A stretch of DNA of 54,326 bases from Brachyspira alvinipulli ATCC 51933 (GCF_000518245.1 NZ_JADF01000021.1:1-54326); one strand, 5' to 3'. Shown: positions 34,651-44,327, counted from the first letter of the stretch. Translations and numbers: made by a program. The notes: generated by a model not told the origin, from the letters alone.

Positions 34651-36633
34651 CTAAAAATTATATCCTACTTCTATTTCCCAAGTAAAAGGCTTTGCAACCG
34701 AATAAGTTGAAAGCTGAGGAGTTCTATTAAAAATGTTTTTAAAATTCATAGATACTATTAAATGATTAAACCATATAGAATATAATGATATATTAAAGTC
34801 ATGGAATACTTCACTGTAATATATAGGCTTATTTTCTGTTAATGGTCTTGGTGCAGAATATGTATATATAAAATTAATTGAAAATGAACTTAATACTTTA
34901 TAATTAGGTATGAAGTCGTATCCTAATAGTGCACTTACTACATGTTCAGGAAGTCCTATTTTAGGCAATTTGTTTTTTCCAAGATTTGCAATCTGATATG
35001 AATATCCTATCTTTGCTGATATTTTATTAAAATTAAGAAATGGTATTTGATATCCTATGCTTGAATTAAATATATGAGAAACGGCAGAGTCAACATTTTC
35101 AGGAACGGCATTATACCAAACTATTTTATTTGTGTATTCAGTATATGCATAAGAAGCTTCTATAGTTAAATTTGTTATAGGCTCTAATGTCAATTTTGTA
35201 AGTATTTGATTATATGTTTCCGGCTTAAGATTAGGATTACTGAATGTTCCGTAATATAAATCATTGAATGTAGGAGAAGTATAATCGCTTGAATATGAGA
35301 AATATAAACTGTATCCTTTATAGAAGTTTAAATTAAATGCTGCATTGTATGCCAGATAATTATTATTTTGATTATTTGTAAAATGTTCATTTTGATATTC
35401 ATATTTAATACTTGGCAATAATGAAAATATAGGAGTGGAATCATCCCAATATCCGAATGAAAGCTGCATATCATATTTTATAGATAGAGAATGTCTTTGC
35501 GGATAATAATAAAAATTAGTTTCTATTGAATTGGTGTCTTCTGTTAAAATATCGTATCTGTATTCCGGTGTTAATTGATTGTATAGTGTTATTGTATTAG
35601 GCAGAAGCTCATCCATTCTTTTTAGAGATGCATTTAAAGCTATAGCATGAGATTTATAGTCAGAAATAAATTTTCCGTCTTTAAAATAAGGTCTGTCAAC
35701 AAATGAATCAAATAAATAAGTGAGATTTATATTATAGTCTAAAATATCTGAAAAGCCATTATAAGATATTGACGATGCAACGGTTGTAAATGTAAACCAA
35801 GAATCAGTATAGCTTATAGGGGGAATCTGGTATTGTGCTGCAGAATCAGAATATGATACATTTACAAAAGCATTTATATAATCGTCATTAGGAAGTATGT
35901 ACTTATAATTAGCTGATGAGTTTATTATAAATTGTCTGTTGTCTCTAAAATTTCCAGTTACTCTTTTTCCAGCCATATTTATAAAATCATAATGATAATT
36001 TGCATCGCTGTAATATGAATCTGCAGTGAATGTAAATATTTGATTATCTCCTATTTTTTTTGAAAATAATATAGAAGGTCTTATGGTGTTATAAGCTCCG
36101 TAAGCAAAAGATATTAAAGTGATATCCTGATTAGGACTTTTAGTTGTTATATAAATAGAATTTCCTATTATCTCAATAGATTCTATTAAATTTGCTGGTA
36201 TTCTTCTTAAATCTACTCCTGCATCTGCATTGCCTTTTGCTGTGTTCATAAGAATTCCGTTGATATATATTTTTATATTATCCCCATTAGCTCCGGCAGG
36301 ATCAACAACTTCATTGCCCATATAATTGCCTTTATTCACAAATCCGGGCTGATTGGCCAATACTTCCTGAGCATTATTATATCCCATTCGCTCTATTTCT
36401 TCAGAAGTTATAACCCTATTATTAACTTTAATAGGTTCTTTGGCGTTTCTATTAGTTTGTACAGACTCATTGTTATTAGTCATTTCAACTTGAGAAGTAA
36501 CCCAAATATTTCCTTTAAGCTCTTTTATTAAATAGGTTTGAGAATATAAAATATTTGCTGATAATAAAATAATTAGTATTGATGTATGCTTCATAATAAA
36601 AAAATATTTGGAAAAGATTATTTTTTTTATCAT
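34651..36633 (-). CDS. TonB-dependent outer-membrane receptor (BtuB-like)
   Basis: A ~660-aa receptor. After a signal sequence (around MKHTSILIILLSANILYS) comes a plug domain: EPIKVNNRVITSEEIERMGY, then the typical QEVLANQPGFV, ING and RIPANLIESIEII segments, to about residue 170. A long β-barrel then ends in an aromatic residue (WEIEVGYNF). It takes up a scarce ligand through the outer membrane using TonB energy. It is the last gene of a minus-strand run whose leader carries a cobalamin riboswitch, so vitamin B12 or another corrinoid is the likely substrate. The ATG at 36633 follows AAGGA; the frame opens 12 nt earlier. Confidence 0.87.
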   Translation of the reverse strand: MIKKIIFSKYFFIMKHTSILIILLSANILYSQTYLIKELKGNIWVTSQVEMTNNNESVQTNRNAKEPIKVNNRVITSEEIERMGYNNAQEVLANQPGFVNKGNYMGNEVVDPAGANGDNIKIYINGILMNTAKGNADAGVDLRRIPANLIESIEIIGNSIYITTKSPNQDITLISFAYGAYNTIRPSILFSKKIGDNQIFTFTADSYYSDANYHYDFINMAGKRVTGNFRDNRQFIINSSANYKYILPNDDYINAFVNVSYSDSAAQYQIPPISYTDSWFTFTTVASSISYNGFSDILDYNINLTYLFDSFVDRPYFKDGKFISDYKSHAIALNASLKRMDELLPNTITLYNQLTPEYRYDILTEDTNSIETNFYYYPQRHSLSIKYDMQLSFGYWDDSTPIFSLLPSIKYEYQNEHFTNNQNNNYLAYNAAFNLNFYKGYSLYFSYSSDYTSPTFNDLYYGTFSNPNLKPETYNQILTKLTLEPITNLTIEASYAYTEYTNKIVWYNAVPENVDSAVSHIFNSSIGYQIPFLNFNKISAKIGYSYQIANLGKNKLPKIGLPEHVVSALLGYDFIPNYKVLSSFSINFIYTYSAPRPLTENKPIYYSEVFHDFNISLYSIWFNHLIVSMNFKNIFNRTPQLSTYSVAKPFTWEIEVGYNF

Positions 36634-36705
36634 TGTTCCTTCCATATAATCTTCATTAAAAATAAAAATATTATTAATAAACTTCTTATATTTTATAAAG
36701 TGTTA

Positions 36706-37226
36706 TTAATTTAAATTTAAAATCCCAGTTGCATAGGATCCCCATTGATTGAATATTCCTTTCCAATCATCCTCTGTAGGAGCATTATTTACAGCACCTG
36801 TACGAATGCAGAAGCAAGCATAAAGTTGCCTTCCAAATCTACATGGAAAATCATCCATCTGCTGTCTTGTCCGCTTCTTCTTGGATCTTCATACAAAGCA
36901 CCTATCCAATTAGTCCCTTTCCATTCTATATTTGTGGCATATATAAAGTTTCCTAAAACTGTACCATCCTCTAAATAGGTTGCTTTACTGTCTGTTGTTC
37001 TAGTTTTTGTTGTTACTCCTGCGGGTATTATAGTCTGATTAGTAAAAGTATTCATCCAATTGGTGTAGAAATAATCTTGTTTTCTTTTATCGCTCCAAGA
37101 TAGAGATAAAATATAATTATCTGTAAGAAGTTTATATTCGCTTCTTTGAGATATTGGATTTGTAGGCGATTTAGAACATGATACTATTATTGATATTAAT
37201 AAAATAAGTAATAAAATTTTTTTCAT
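36706..37226 (-). pseudogene. Lipoprotein of the B12-riboswitch operon, with late frameshift
   Basis: A lipobox signal (LLISIIVSC) begins a 145-aa frame that stops at 36789 after SAFVQVL. In the next frame the same protein appears to continue as TGAVNNAPTEDDWKGIFNQW and GSYATGILNLN to a TAA at 36706-36708. A single lost base near 36803 explains this. The restored length, about 173 aa, matches the sister lipoproteins (189 and 160 aa). Only the last ~30 residues are affected, so the shortened product might still work. It lies between the TonB receptor and two other lipoprotein genes and is probably an accessory corrinoid-uptake lipoprotein. Confidence 0.6.
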
Positions 37227-37250
37227 TTTAATATAGTCTCCAATTAATAT

Positions 37251-37820
37251 TTATAATTTTATATATCCGAATACAAACCAATATTTAACCCAATCAGTTG
37301 TATTTTCATTTGGAATTGCATTTTCAGAACTTCCGCCGCCATACCATGCCTGTTCAGCACCGTCTTCATCTATTATAATAAGCCTGTATCTTATCTGCAT
37401 TCCAACACCTGTTTTATTATCCCAGTATATGCCTGCTATATAATCTTTACCATTATAACGCTGTACTATGCATTTTCTAAATTCTGTTCTTGGTGCTGTT
37501 CCGCTGTTCCAAGTGCTTTCATAATAGTGAGCATCGCTTTTAAAATTTCCAGTTACAAATTGATAGCTGCTGTTATTGTATACTGTTTTATCTGAAACCA
37601 TAGATTTCCATAACTCTTCTATTTTCTCTTGTGTTATTCTTCCAGTAAAAGATTTATTTCCATAATAAACAGTACCGTCATAACCATTTCCTATAGCTAC
37701 TCCTTTAAATGAATTATTGTCTGTATTATCTAATCTAGGATCGGTTGCCGAATGTTTTGCACATGATGATAGTATAAATATTGATAATATAAATAATAAA
37801 ATTTTAATTTGTTTTTTCAT
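37251..37820 (-). CDS. Lipoprotein of the B12-riboswitch operon
   Basis: This 189-aa precursor has a lipobox signal (ILSSCAKH, Cys at about 20) and a β-rich mature domain with many aromatic residues (WYGGG, DWVKYWFVFGYIKL end). It sits second in the minus-strand run downstream of the cobalamin riboswitch, 24 nt before the next lipoprotein. The family is not recognised. By position it may be an outer-membrane-associated lipoprotein that captures corrinoids for the TonB receptor, as surface lipoproteins do in other phyla; this is inference. Confidence 0.65.
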   Translation of the reverse strand: MKKQIKILLFILSIFILSSCAKHSATDPRLDNTDNNSFKGVAIGNGYDGTVYYGNKSFTGRITQEKIEELWKSMVSDKTVYNNSSYQFVTGNFKSDAHYYESTWNSGTAPRTEFRKCIVQRYNGKDYIAGIYWDNKTGVGMQIRYRLIIIDEDGAEQAWYGGGSSENAIPNENTTDWVKYWFVFGYIKL

Positions 37821-37842
37821 AATTGTTTCCTAGTTGATAAAA

Positions 37843-38325
37843 TCATTTGCTGTATTTTATGCAGTCTGAATATACAGAAAAAGAATTATTTTCTGCTGTA
37901 AATATTTTTTTAGCTTCTTCTAATGAATTAGCTGTATACGTTCCGTCTTTATTTAAAGCACCTGAAATAGATATGCTATTTGCTGTTAAATTTTTAAAAG
38001 ATACAGCATAATATTTTCCAATTGACGGCTTATCCCAGCTTTCAAGATATTTTCCATATATTATTCCTGATGTATTATCTTTACCCCAAACTATTTCATC
38101 TGCAGTAATTGAATAAGTAACTATACCGTATCCTCCGCCGTAAGCATAAAAATATCCTTCTTTATATTCGTATATTTCTCCTTTATAGCTTGGATTTTCC
38201 CAGACATTTATCAAGTAATTTTTTGTGTTTTGGGTAAGTACAGGATTGGTTGATGGATTTGAGCATGATATAGCAAACAATAACATTGAAGCTATAAAAA
38301 ATAATTTAGTTTTTATATTTGACAT
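37843..38325 (-). CDS. First lipoprotein of the B12-riboswitch operon
   Basis: This 160-aa precursor has a lipobox signal (LLFAISCSNPS) and a β-rich mature part with repeated Gly/Tyr (EGYFYAYGGGYGIVTYSITA). It resembles small spirochaetal lipoproteins that report a modest lipocalin- or β-sandwich-like domain, but no family is certain. Its AAAAGGAG site (38332-38339) is the target of riboswitch-controlled pairing. It is the first gene of the run that ends with the TonB-dependent receptor, so all four genes are probably B12-repressed. Confidence 0.68.
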   Translation of the reverse strand: MSNIKTKLFFIASMLLFAISCSNPSTNPVLTQNTKNYLINVWENPSYKGEIYEYKEGYFYAYGGGYGIVTYSITADEIVWGKDNTSGIIYGKYLESWDKPSIGKYYAVSFKNLTANSISISGALNKDGTYTANSLEEAKKIFTAENNSFSVYSDCIKYSK

Positions 38326-38330
38326 AAAAA

Positions 38331-38389
38331 ACTCCTTTTAAAAATTCTAGCAATTTTATAAAGGAGTGCATATATAACCTAGTGCACTC
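38331..38389 (-). promoter_or_regulatory. Alternative hairpins controlling the Shine-Dalgarno
   Basis: ACTCCTTT (38331-38338) is complementary to AAAGGAGT (38360-38367), extended by A/T pairs, so the ribosome binding site can be locked in a stem. The competing pairing GAGTGCA (38364-38370) with TGCACTC (38383-38389) uses part of the locking strand and would free the site. Together with the adjacent aptamer this suggests control of translation start. Confidence 0.6.
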
Positions 38390-38505
38390 GACTTGATTAT
38401 TAATTTCAGGCATTCCGACTTCGACAGAAAAACAAATTTCTATACTTTACGGTTGCGGGCCAGCGTGGGATTTTCACCCTCATTCCCCTGTATATAAATC
38501 AAAAG
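38390..38505 (-). promoter_or_regulatory. Cobalamin riboswitch
   Basis: Read on the minus strand the leader has the B12-box elements in order: ACAGGGGAATGAGGGTGAAA, then TCCCACGCTGGCCCGC, AACCGTAAAG, and GAAGTCGGAATGCCTGA. These match the conserved core of cobalamin riboswitches (GGTGAAAATCCC, GC-GCCCGCAAC-GTAA and the late GAAG-GCCTG element). It precedes the lipoprotein/TonB-receptor operon, which should be turned down when adenosyl- or other cobalamins are plentiful. Confidence 0.9.
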
Positions 38506-38635
38506 TAATTTATAAAATGTTTTCATATTATAAACAAAAAAAATTTTTTATCAAGTTTTATATAATTTGCAGTTAATATAAAAACATAATTGATTTTATT
38601 TTTGTGTATGATAGAATCAATAATAGGTTTTAATT

Positions 38636-39043
38636 ATGACTAATATGAATAAAATAATAGTAAAAATAGCAGTATTTTTTGCAGGAATAGTTTTAACTTT
38701 GATTGGAATAATAGGCTTTTTTTCTTTTATTGGTACAAAAAATTATATTCATACTGTAGGAGTAGTTGAACAGTATAATAGAAAAAGAGTATATAAGTAT
38801 AGAAAAACTAGATATGAAAGTGCAATGCTTATAAGTTATAAAACAGATAAATACGGAACATTATATACAACTCTAAAAAGTTATTATCCTTTTAGAAAAG
38901 TAGGAGATAAAATCCCTTTATGGTATGATGCTGATAAACCAAGAGATATAAAACTTCCTTTTTCTGATAGTATTCTTTATATATTAAGTACTGTTTTAGG
39001 ATTGGGATTAATTTCTTTGGGAATTTACATTCTTAAAAAATAA
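38636..39043 (+). CDS. DUF3592 membrane protein
   Basis: This 135-aa protein has two membrane segments (about 9-31 and 112-132) flanking a soluble domain in which a small β-strand pair (TVGVVEQYNRKRVYKYRKTR) is followed by the typical VGDKIPLWYDADKPRDIKL motif of DUF3592. Function unknown. An in-frame ATG three codons later is an alternative start. It is divergent from the riboswitch operon and convergent with the methyltransferase gene. Confidence 0.7.
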   Translation: MTNMNKIIVKIAVFFAGIVLTLIGIIGFFSFIGTKNYIHTVGVVEQYNRKRVYKYRKTRYESAMLISYKTDKYGTLYTTLKSYYPFRKVGDKIPLWYDADKPRDIKLPFSDSILYILSTVLGLGLISLGIYILKK

Positions 39044-39056
39044 TATTATATAAAAA

Positions 39057-40277
39057 TTATTTTTCACATACTACAATGTATTCATACAGCATAGTATTTA
39101 AAGTTTTGCCTTTTTTATTTTCAGGAGAATTTTTTGAAGGCATAGATTTATTGCTTAATATTCTTTTATAAGTTAATAAGTGTTTAAATCCATTTTCCTC
39201 AAATTTTTCTGCTATAAATTGATCTGTAGGCAATTCTATATTTTTAACTCTTCTATTGCCTACAACATATATTATTTTTCCATTTTTTTTAACTGCTTTA
39301 GATACATTCATAATTGATTTTTCTAAATCATAATAAAATGATGAAATCTCTAATGCTCTTTTATTATTAGAAAGATTTATTTCATTAATGTAATCTGATA
39401 TTATACCTTTAGTAAAAAGAGTTTTAGATTTATTTCCCCCCATTAATAAATTATCAATTTTTCTAGCATATTCAATTCCCATCCATTCATTAGGCAGAGT
39501 TGAAAATTGCCCATAAGCAACCGTTGTTTTACTGTCGCCGTAAGGAGGACTTGTTAAAACTACATCGTATAATTTTTTTTCATTTTTTAATTCTGAACAT
39601 TTTATTTTTATATTAATATTATTAGTTAATTTTGGTAAATAAAAATCTTTATATATAGAAATTAATTTATCTAATTTTTCAAAATATAATTTAAATACAT
39701 TAGGATTAAAATTAGATATATATTCTTCTTCCATTTTATATAGTTTAAATTCATTATTTCTTGTATAAGAACATTCTCTTACTGTTTCTGAAAAAGGTAT
39801 TAATAAAAAATTTCTTAATTTGTTATTTGTCTTATAAATAAAATATTTTAGAATCATTAGTTTATTTATCACTTCTTTTGAAAACCAAAAATCAATATTT
39901 GTTACATTAGGCTGAGTAATCATAAATGATTTATTATATTTGAAGTTAATAATCTCATCATATAAATGCTCTCTTTCTTTTGCCAGCGAGTTTAATGATA
40001 TTTTAGTAAATTTCACTTTCGATATTAATACTGCTAAAGGATTGATATCATATCCGGACATATAATTTATTCCGCATTCCAGAGCGCTTGAGAAAGATGA
40101 TCCTGAACCGCAATAAGGATCAAGTAAAATGCCTTTAGAAATATTTAATTCATGCAGTATTTTTACACCTATTTGCGGAAGCATTGTAGCAGGATATTTA
40201 TGAATATTTGGGTATAAGTCTGAATAATTTTCATTTATAAAATCATAATCTTTATTTCTTAAAACATTATATTTCAT
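39057..40277 (-). CDS. DNA methyltransferase (N6-adenine or N4-cytosine)
   Basis: This 406-aa protein has the SAM-binding motif DPYCGSGS (53-60), a second SAM-pocket motif GYDINPLAV (75-83) and the amino-methyltransferase catalytic motif SPPYGD (243-248). The order, SAM motif before SPPY, is that of several N6/N4 methyltransferase classes. The insert between them probably reads the target sequence. No restriction endonuclease is adjacent, so it is an orphan methyltransferase or pairs with a distant enzyme. The ATG lacks a strong ribosome binding site. Which base is methylated cannot be told. Confidence 0.82.
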   Translation of the reverse strand: MKYNVLRNKDYDFINENYSDLYPNIHKYPATMLPQIGVKILHELNISKGILLDPYCGSGSSFSSALECGINYMSGYDINPLAVLISKVKFTKISLNSLAKEREHLYDEIINFKYNKSFMITQPNVTNIDFWFSKEVINKLMILKYFIYKTNNKLRNFLLIPFSETVRECSYTRNNEFKLYKMEEEYISNFNPNVFKLYFEKLDKLISIYKDFYLPKLTNNINIKIKCSELKNEKKLYDVVLTSPPYGDSKTTVAYGQFSTLPNEWMGIEYARKIDNLLMGGNKSKTLFTKGIISDYINEINLSNNKRALEISSFYYDLEKSIMNVSKAVKKNGKIIYVVGNRRVKNIELPTDQFIAEKFEENGFKHLLTYKRILSNKSMPSKNSPENKKGKTLNTMLYEYIVVCEK

Positions 40278-40539
40278 AATTTATAAATACAGTTCTATAA
40301 TTTTTAGTACGAGTTATATTATCATACAATCTTAAATCTACAAGTATATTTTATATTTGATTATTCAGTTTATTATCTATAATGAAAATATATTATATGC
40401 ATTTGATTTTTATAAAATTATTATTAACTTTAATTATGATTTTATAAAAAAAATTATATATATGTTTAATTTGTTCTAATCTAAAATAAACTGTTTATTG
40501 CAAAAATACTAAACTATAATATACTAGCAATAATTATTT

Positions 40540-43314
40540 ATGAGAAAACTTTTTTTATTTTTATCTATTATAATTATACTTTCTGCCAATATCTATTCGC
40601 AGACCTTTAAGCCGTTTAGAAAGCTTTATACTATACAAACAGAAAAGTTTGAAATTATTTTCCCAATGGAATCAAGGAGAACAGCAGAAAATCTTGCAAA
40701 AGTTGCTGATGATATATATGAAAAATATTCTAAAATTTTAAATAGTACAGTAAGAGGAAAAATTCCAATAACCATAACACCGGATTTTAATTTGTTTAAT
40801 TCTGCTGCAATGATAATACCTTATTCAAGTTTGATACTATATGATACAAATTTGGATGAAAACTTTACAAGCTTCAGCAATAATTTTGAAAGCGTATTCA
40901 TACATGAACTTACGCATTTGCTTTCAATGGCTTCAGAGAATACCGGTACAGCTACTAAAGTAATGGGTAATTGGGCTTCTTTTGTACATATTAATGCTAT
41001 GCCTTTTATGATAGAAGGTGCTCCTGTAAGTGTAGAGAGTTTAACAGGATTCGGACGAGCTAATGATCCTTTAGTTAGGCAAAGATTAAGACAGGATATA
41101 TTTGAAGGTGATTTCAGAACACCTATGCAGGCTTCCTATTTATGGACTAAAAACCCTTACGGAAATGTTTATTATGAATACGGAGGACTTTTCTCGCAAT
41201 ATATTCAGAAAAGATTCGGAATGGAAAAGTATAATGAGTTTTGGAATAGAATGCAGACTAGACTTCATTTCTCATTTTTAGTTTATAATTCAGGAGTTTA
41301 CGGAGCTTTTAAAAAAGTATACGGAATTAAATTTACTGAGATATGGTCTGATTTTCAAAATTCATTAGTATTAGAAAATATTAATCCAAGCGAGGAATTA
41401 AGAGTAAATGATAAAGAAACTTTTATTAATGATGTTTATTCTTATGATGACACAGTTTATTATATAGACGGGGACATTGGGGCATTGTATTCTTATAAAG
41501 ATAAAAGAAATAATGAAAATAATAAAAAAGATTTAAAATTTGAATTTTTAATAGACAGAGGCTCTGAGAGTTTGGATATTTCAAAGGACGGAAGCAATGC
41601 TTTAATAGTTTCTTTAATGTATAACGGCGGACTTTATAAATATATTGTTAAGGAATATGATTTAAATAAAAAGATAAGAACCAAAAGAAAATGGTTTGAT
41701 ATGCAGTATGCAAGATATTTCAAAAATGGAATTATAGGAATATCAAAAGATTTGCATAACTCAGTTTTAATTTATATAGATGAAAATAATGAAAAAGAAA
41801 TTCTGCTTCCTGCCAATGATAACTTCGGATACAGTTCTCCTGCTGTTATAGATGATGATAATATAGCATTAATTGTTACAGAAAGCGGCGTTAAGCATAT
41901 AGCTATATTTAATTATAATGATAAATCTTTAAAATATATTGATACAAAAGATAATACTCTAAATTATGTAAGATATTTAAGATACTCAAATAATAAGCTT
42001 CTTTTTTCCTATAATAATGATGACAGATTCTATAAACTTGGGGAAATTGATTTAAATAATAATTCCATGAAGATTTATACTAAAGATTATTCAGGCGGAG
42101 TATTTGCTCCAGTATATGCAGGCGATAAAATTTATTATAAGGGAAGATTCTCAAGATATGACAGACTCATGAATTATACTGATACAGAATCTAAGAATAA
42201 AAATTTCACATATACAGATAAAACTATAAATAAGTATGAGTTTACACCTCAAATGGATCTAGGAAATTATAATCCTTTTAAATATATTAAGCCTTGGGCT
42301 ATGTGGGTGCCTTTGCCTCAGGTTAATGATACGTTTCCATTTTTAGTTAATGGACTTGGTATATTATCGGTTATAGCTTCGCCTTCAATGGATAATATAG
42401 CGCAAATTTGGCTTGGATATGATATACCTTCTAATTTTCTTCAGACAGAATTAACTTTGACATCATATAATCTGCTTTATCCTTTGTATTTCGGATTTAA
42501 AAGTGATGTTGTGTATTCTACTTATAATTATTGGAGATTAAATACTTATGCTGCTATGCAGTTTTTAATCAATACAGAAAGTGATAAATTATATTTCTTA
42601 TTAGAACCTTCTATATCAGGTGCATTTTTTTCAGAGTTTGTTAATCCTCAAACTAATACATCAAGTGCATTTACTTGGAAATATTCTTCATGGACTTTCA
42701 ATGTTTCTTTGAAGGCTTCTCTTTTATTTAAAGTAAAAACGGATAAGCCTTACAGAGATGATTTAGTTGATATAACATTATATCCTACATACTCAATTAA
42801 ATATAATAAATTTGCTCTTGATTTCAGCACTAAGTTCCAAACCAGATACGTTCCAATTAGAGCAAGTTTTTACGGTTCTTATGCTTTCGACAGTATTGCG
42901 GCATTTGACGGAGCTTCTACAGTATTCGGAAGCAGATATGTAAAGGCTCCGGAAGAGTTTCACGCCTATGTGAAAAATAAAAAATATAAAGATAATTATT
43001 TTTTGGCTGGAGATTTTGAACTTTTAGGTTATTTGGATTCTCAGTTTAATTTGAGCCATATATATTTTGATAATTTTTTTGCCTCTCTTTCATATAGATA
43101 TGCTTATTATTGTAAGGACTATATGCAGTCTGTTGCATTAAAGGCTGGTTTTAATGCAAGCATACCAATATCAGGATATCAGAATGTAGTTACAGGAGAG
43201 CCTTATTTATTATTGGCTTTAAGACTGCCTAAAAGTTTCGATAAAAATATAATAGGAAATTATCCTACTTTAAATGATATTTATATTGGATTCGGACTTC
43301 AAATGTCTTGGTAA
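40540..43314 (+). CDS. Outer-membrane metalloprotease with propeller and C-terminal β-barrel
   Basis: This 924-aa exported protein has a signal peptide of about 20 residues. An N-terminal gluzincin-type peptidase domain carries HELTH (His122, Glu123, His126) and a possible third ligand Glu159 (MIEGAP). A middle region of about 300 residues is rich in repeating β motifs like a WD/Tricorn propeller (FGYSSPAVIDDDNIALIV). The last ~330 residues alternate aromatic strands and end in LQMSW, as outer-membrane barrels do. It is probably anchored in the outer membrane with the protease exposed. The substrate is unknown. It has no co-directional partner within 80 nt. Confidence 0.75.
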   Translation: MRKLFLFLSIIIILSANIYSQTFKPFRKLYTIQTEKFEIIFPMESRRTAENLAKVADDIYEKYSKILNSTVRGKIPITITPDFNLFNSAAMIIPYSSLILYDTNLDENFTSFSNNFESVFIHELTHLLSMASENTGTATKVMGNWASFVHINAMPFMIEGAPVSVESLTGFGRANDPLVRQRLRQDIFEGDFRTPMQASYLWTKNPYGNVYYEYGGLFSQYIQKRFGMEKYNEFWNRMQTRLHFSFLVYNSGVYGAFKKVYGIKFTEIWSDFQNSLVLENINPSEELRVNDKETFINDVYSYDDTVYYIDGDIGALYSYKDKRNNENNKKDLKFEFLIDRGSESLDISKDGSNALIVSLMYNGGLYKYIVKEYDLNKKIRTKRKWFDMQYARYFKNGIIGISKDLHNSVLIYIDENNEKEILLPANDNFGYSSPAVIDDDNIALIVTESGVKHIAIFNYNDKSLKYIDTKDNTLNYVRYLRYSNNKLLFSYNNDDRFYKLGEIDLNNNSMKIYTKDYSGGVFAPVYAGDKIYYKGRFSRYDRLMNYTDTESKNKNFTYTDKTINKYEFTPQMDLGNYNPFKYIKPWAMWVPLPQVNDTFPFLVNGLGILSVIASPSMDNIAQIWLGYDIPSNFLQTELTLTSYNLLYPLYFGFKSDVVYSTYNYWRLNTYAAMQFLINTESDKLYFLLEPSISGAFFSEFVNPQTNTSSAFTWKYSSWTFNVSLKASLLFKVKTDKPYRDDLVDITLYPTYSIKYNKFALDFSTKFQTRYVPIRASFYGSYAFDSIAAFDGASTVFGSRYVKAPEEFHAYVKNKKYKDNYFLAGDFELLGYLDSQFNLSHIYFDNFFASLSYRYAYYCKDYMQSVALKAGFNASIPISGYQNVVTGEPYLLLALRLPKSFDKNIIGNYPTLNDIYIGFGLQMSW

Positions 43315-43397
43315 TATGTTATTTGAATTATAAACTAATTTTATACTATTAATGATTATTGGTTTTAAATTAATGGAGAGTATGTATAATATCTTAT

Positions 43398-43613
43398 ATG
43401 AATAAATATCCTTATATTATTGGCATATTGGCAGGTTTATTATTTGTTTTAGCTGCTGTTTTTAAATGGAATTGGCTTTTAAATCCTAATGCTTCAAATT
43501 TTATGGCTTCTATATATGATATTTTTGGAGAAATTGGAGTTAGAATACTTACAGGTATTTTAGGATTTATAATAATAATATCCTGCTTAATTTTATGGAT
43601 AATAAAAAGATAA
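43398..43613 (+). CDS. Small two-helix membrane protein
   Basis: This 71-aa protein has two hydrophobic helices (about residues 5-21 and 48-68) joined by a short loop. No family is recognised. A TATAAT box ends 7 nt before the ATG and no Shine-Dalgarno is correctly spaced, so its mRNA may be leaderless. The stop is followed directly by the ATG of the next gene, which suggests translational coupling. Confidence 0.55.
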   Translation: MNKYPYIIGILAGLLFVLAAVFKWNWLLNPNASNFMASIYDIFGEIGVRILTGILGFIIIISCLILWIIKR

Positions 43614-44327
43614 ATGATTGTAAAAACAGAAAAACATGTATTTAACGATATTAATTTCTTTCCAAAGAAAATGAGAGTTTTAATATTGGGTACTTTTCCG
43701 GTGCCTAATTTTTCTAATATTGAAAAGTTTGAAAAGTTAAGTGATTATGAAAGAGAAAATGCTTGGTATTATTCAAGTAAAAAAAGTGAGTTTTGGAAGA
43801 TAATAGCGGATAGCTTTGAAATAGATTATAAAAATGATAAAGATTTTCTAACTAACAAAAGTAAAAAGAAAAAACTTTTTGAAAATAATAGAATAGGCAT
43901 AGCTGATGTATTTTCAAAATGTGAAAGAAAAAATATTGAAAGTGCTAGAGATACTGATTTAATAATAAAAGAATATAATAATACTTTGTCTGATATTGTA
44001 AAAGATAAAAATAATTATAAAGATTTAGAAACTATAATATTTACAAGCCGTTTTACAGAAAATAATTTTTTTAAGATACTTAATAATAATGATGTTTCCT
44101 ATACTTTAGAAGATAGCATAGAAGTTTATAAATATTATAATAACGGAGTAAATGATAAAGGCATAACTATTGATATAATAAACGCTTTAAAAGAACGTTT
44201 TTTACATATAAAAGATATTAAAAATATAAAGCTAACAACAATTACCTTGAAAATAAGCCCTATAAAAGGAGTCAGCTTGTATTCTACCAAAAAAGAACTT
44301 TATAAGTATTATCTTAACAATTTTTAG
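43614..44327 (+). CDS. Uracil-DNA glycosylase superfamily protein
   Basis: This 237-aa protein has the N-terminal features of the hypoxanthine/deoxyinosine-type branch of the UDG superfamily: MRVLILGTFPVPNFSN (the GxFP active-site loop) at about 20-35, and NAWYYSSKKSEFWKIIADSF at about 50-69. IIFTSRFTENNFFKIL and the late segment ITLKISPIKGVSLYS fit the second conserved loop. It may remove deaminated bases from DNA. Start immediately follows the previous stop. Branch assignment is moderate; catalytic residues are not certain. Confidence 0.6.
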   Translation: MIVKTEKHVFNDINFFPKKMRVLILGTFPVPNFSNIEKFEKLSDYERENAWYYSSKKSEFWKIIADSFEIDYKNDKDFLTNKSKKKKLFENNRIGIADVFSKCERKNIESARDTDLIIKEYNNTLSDIVKDKNNYKDLETIIFTSRFTENNFFKILNNNDVSYTLEDSIEVYKYYNNGVNDKGITIDIINALKERFLHIKDIKNIKLTTITLKISPIKGVSLYSTKKELYKYYLNNF

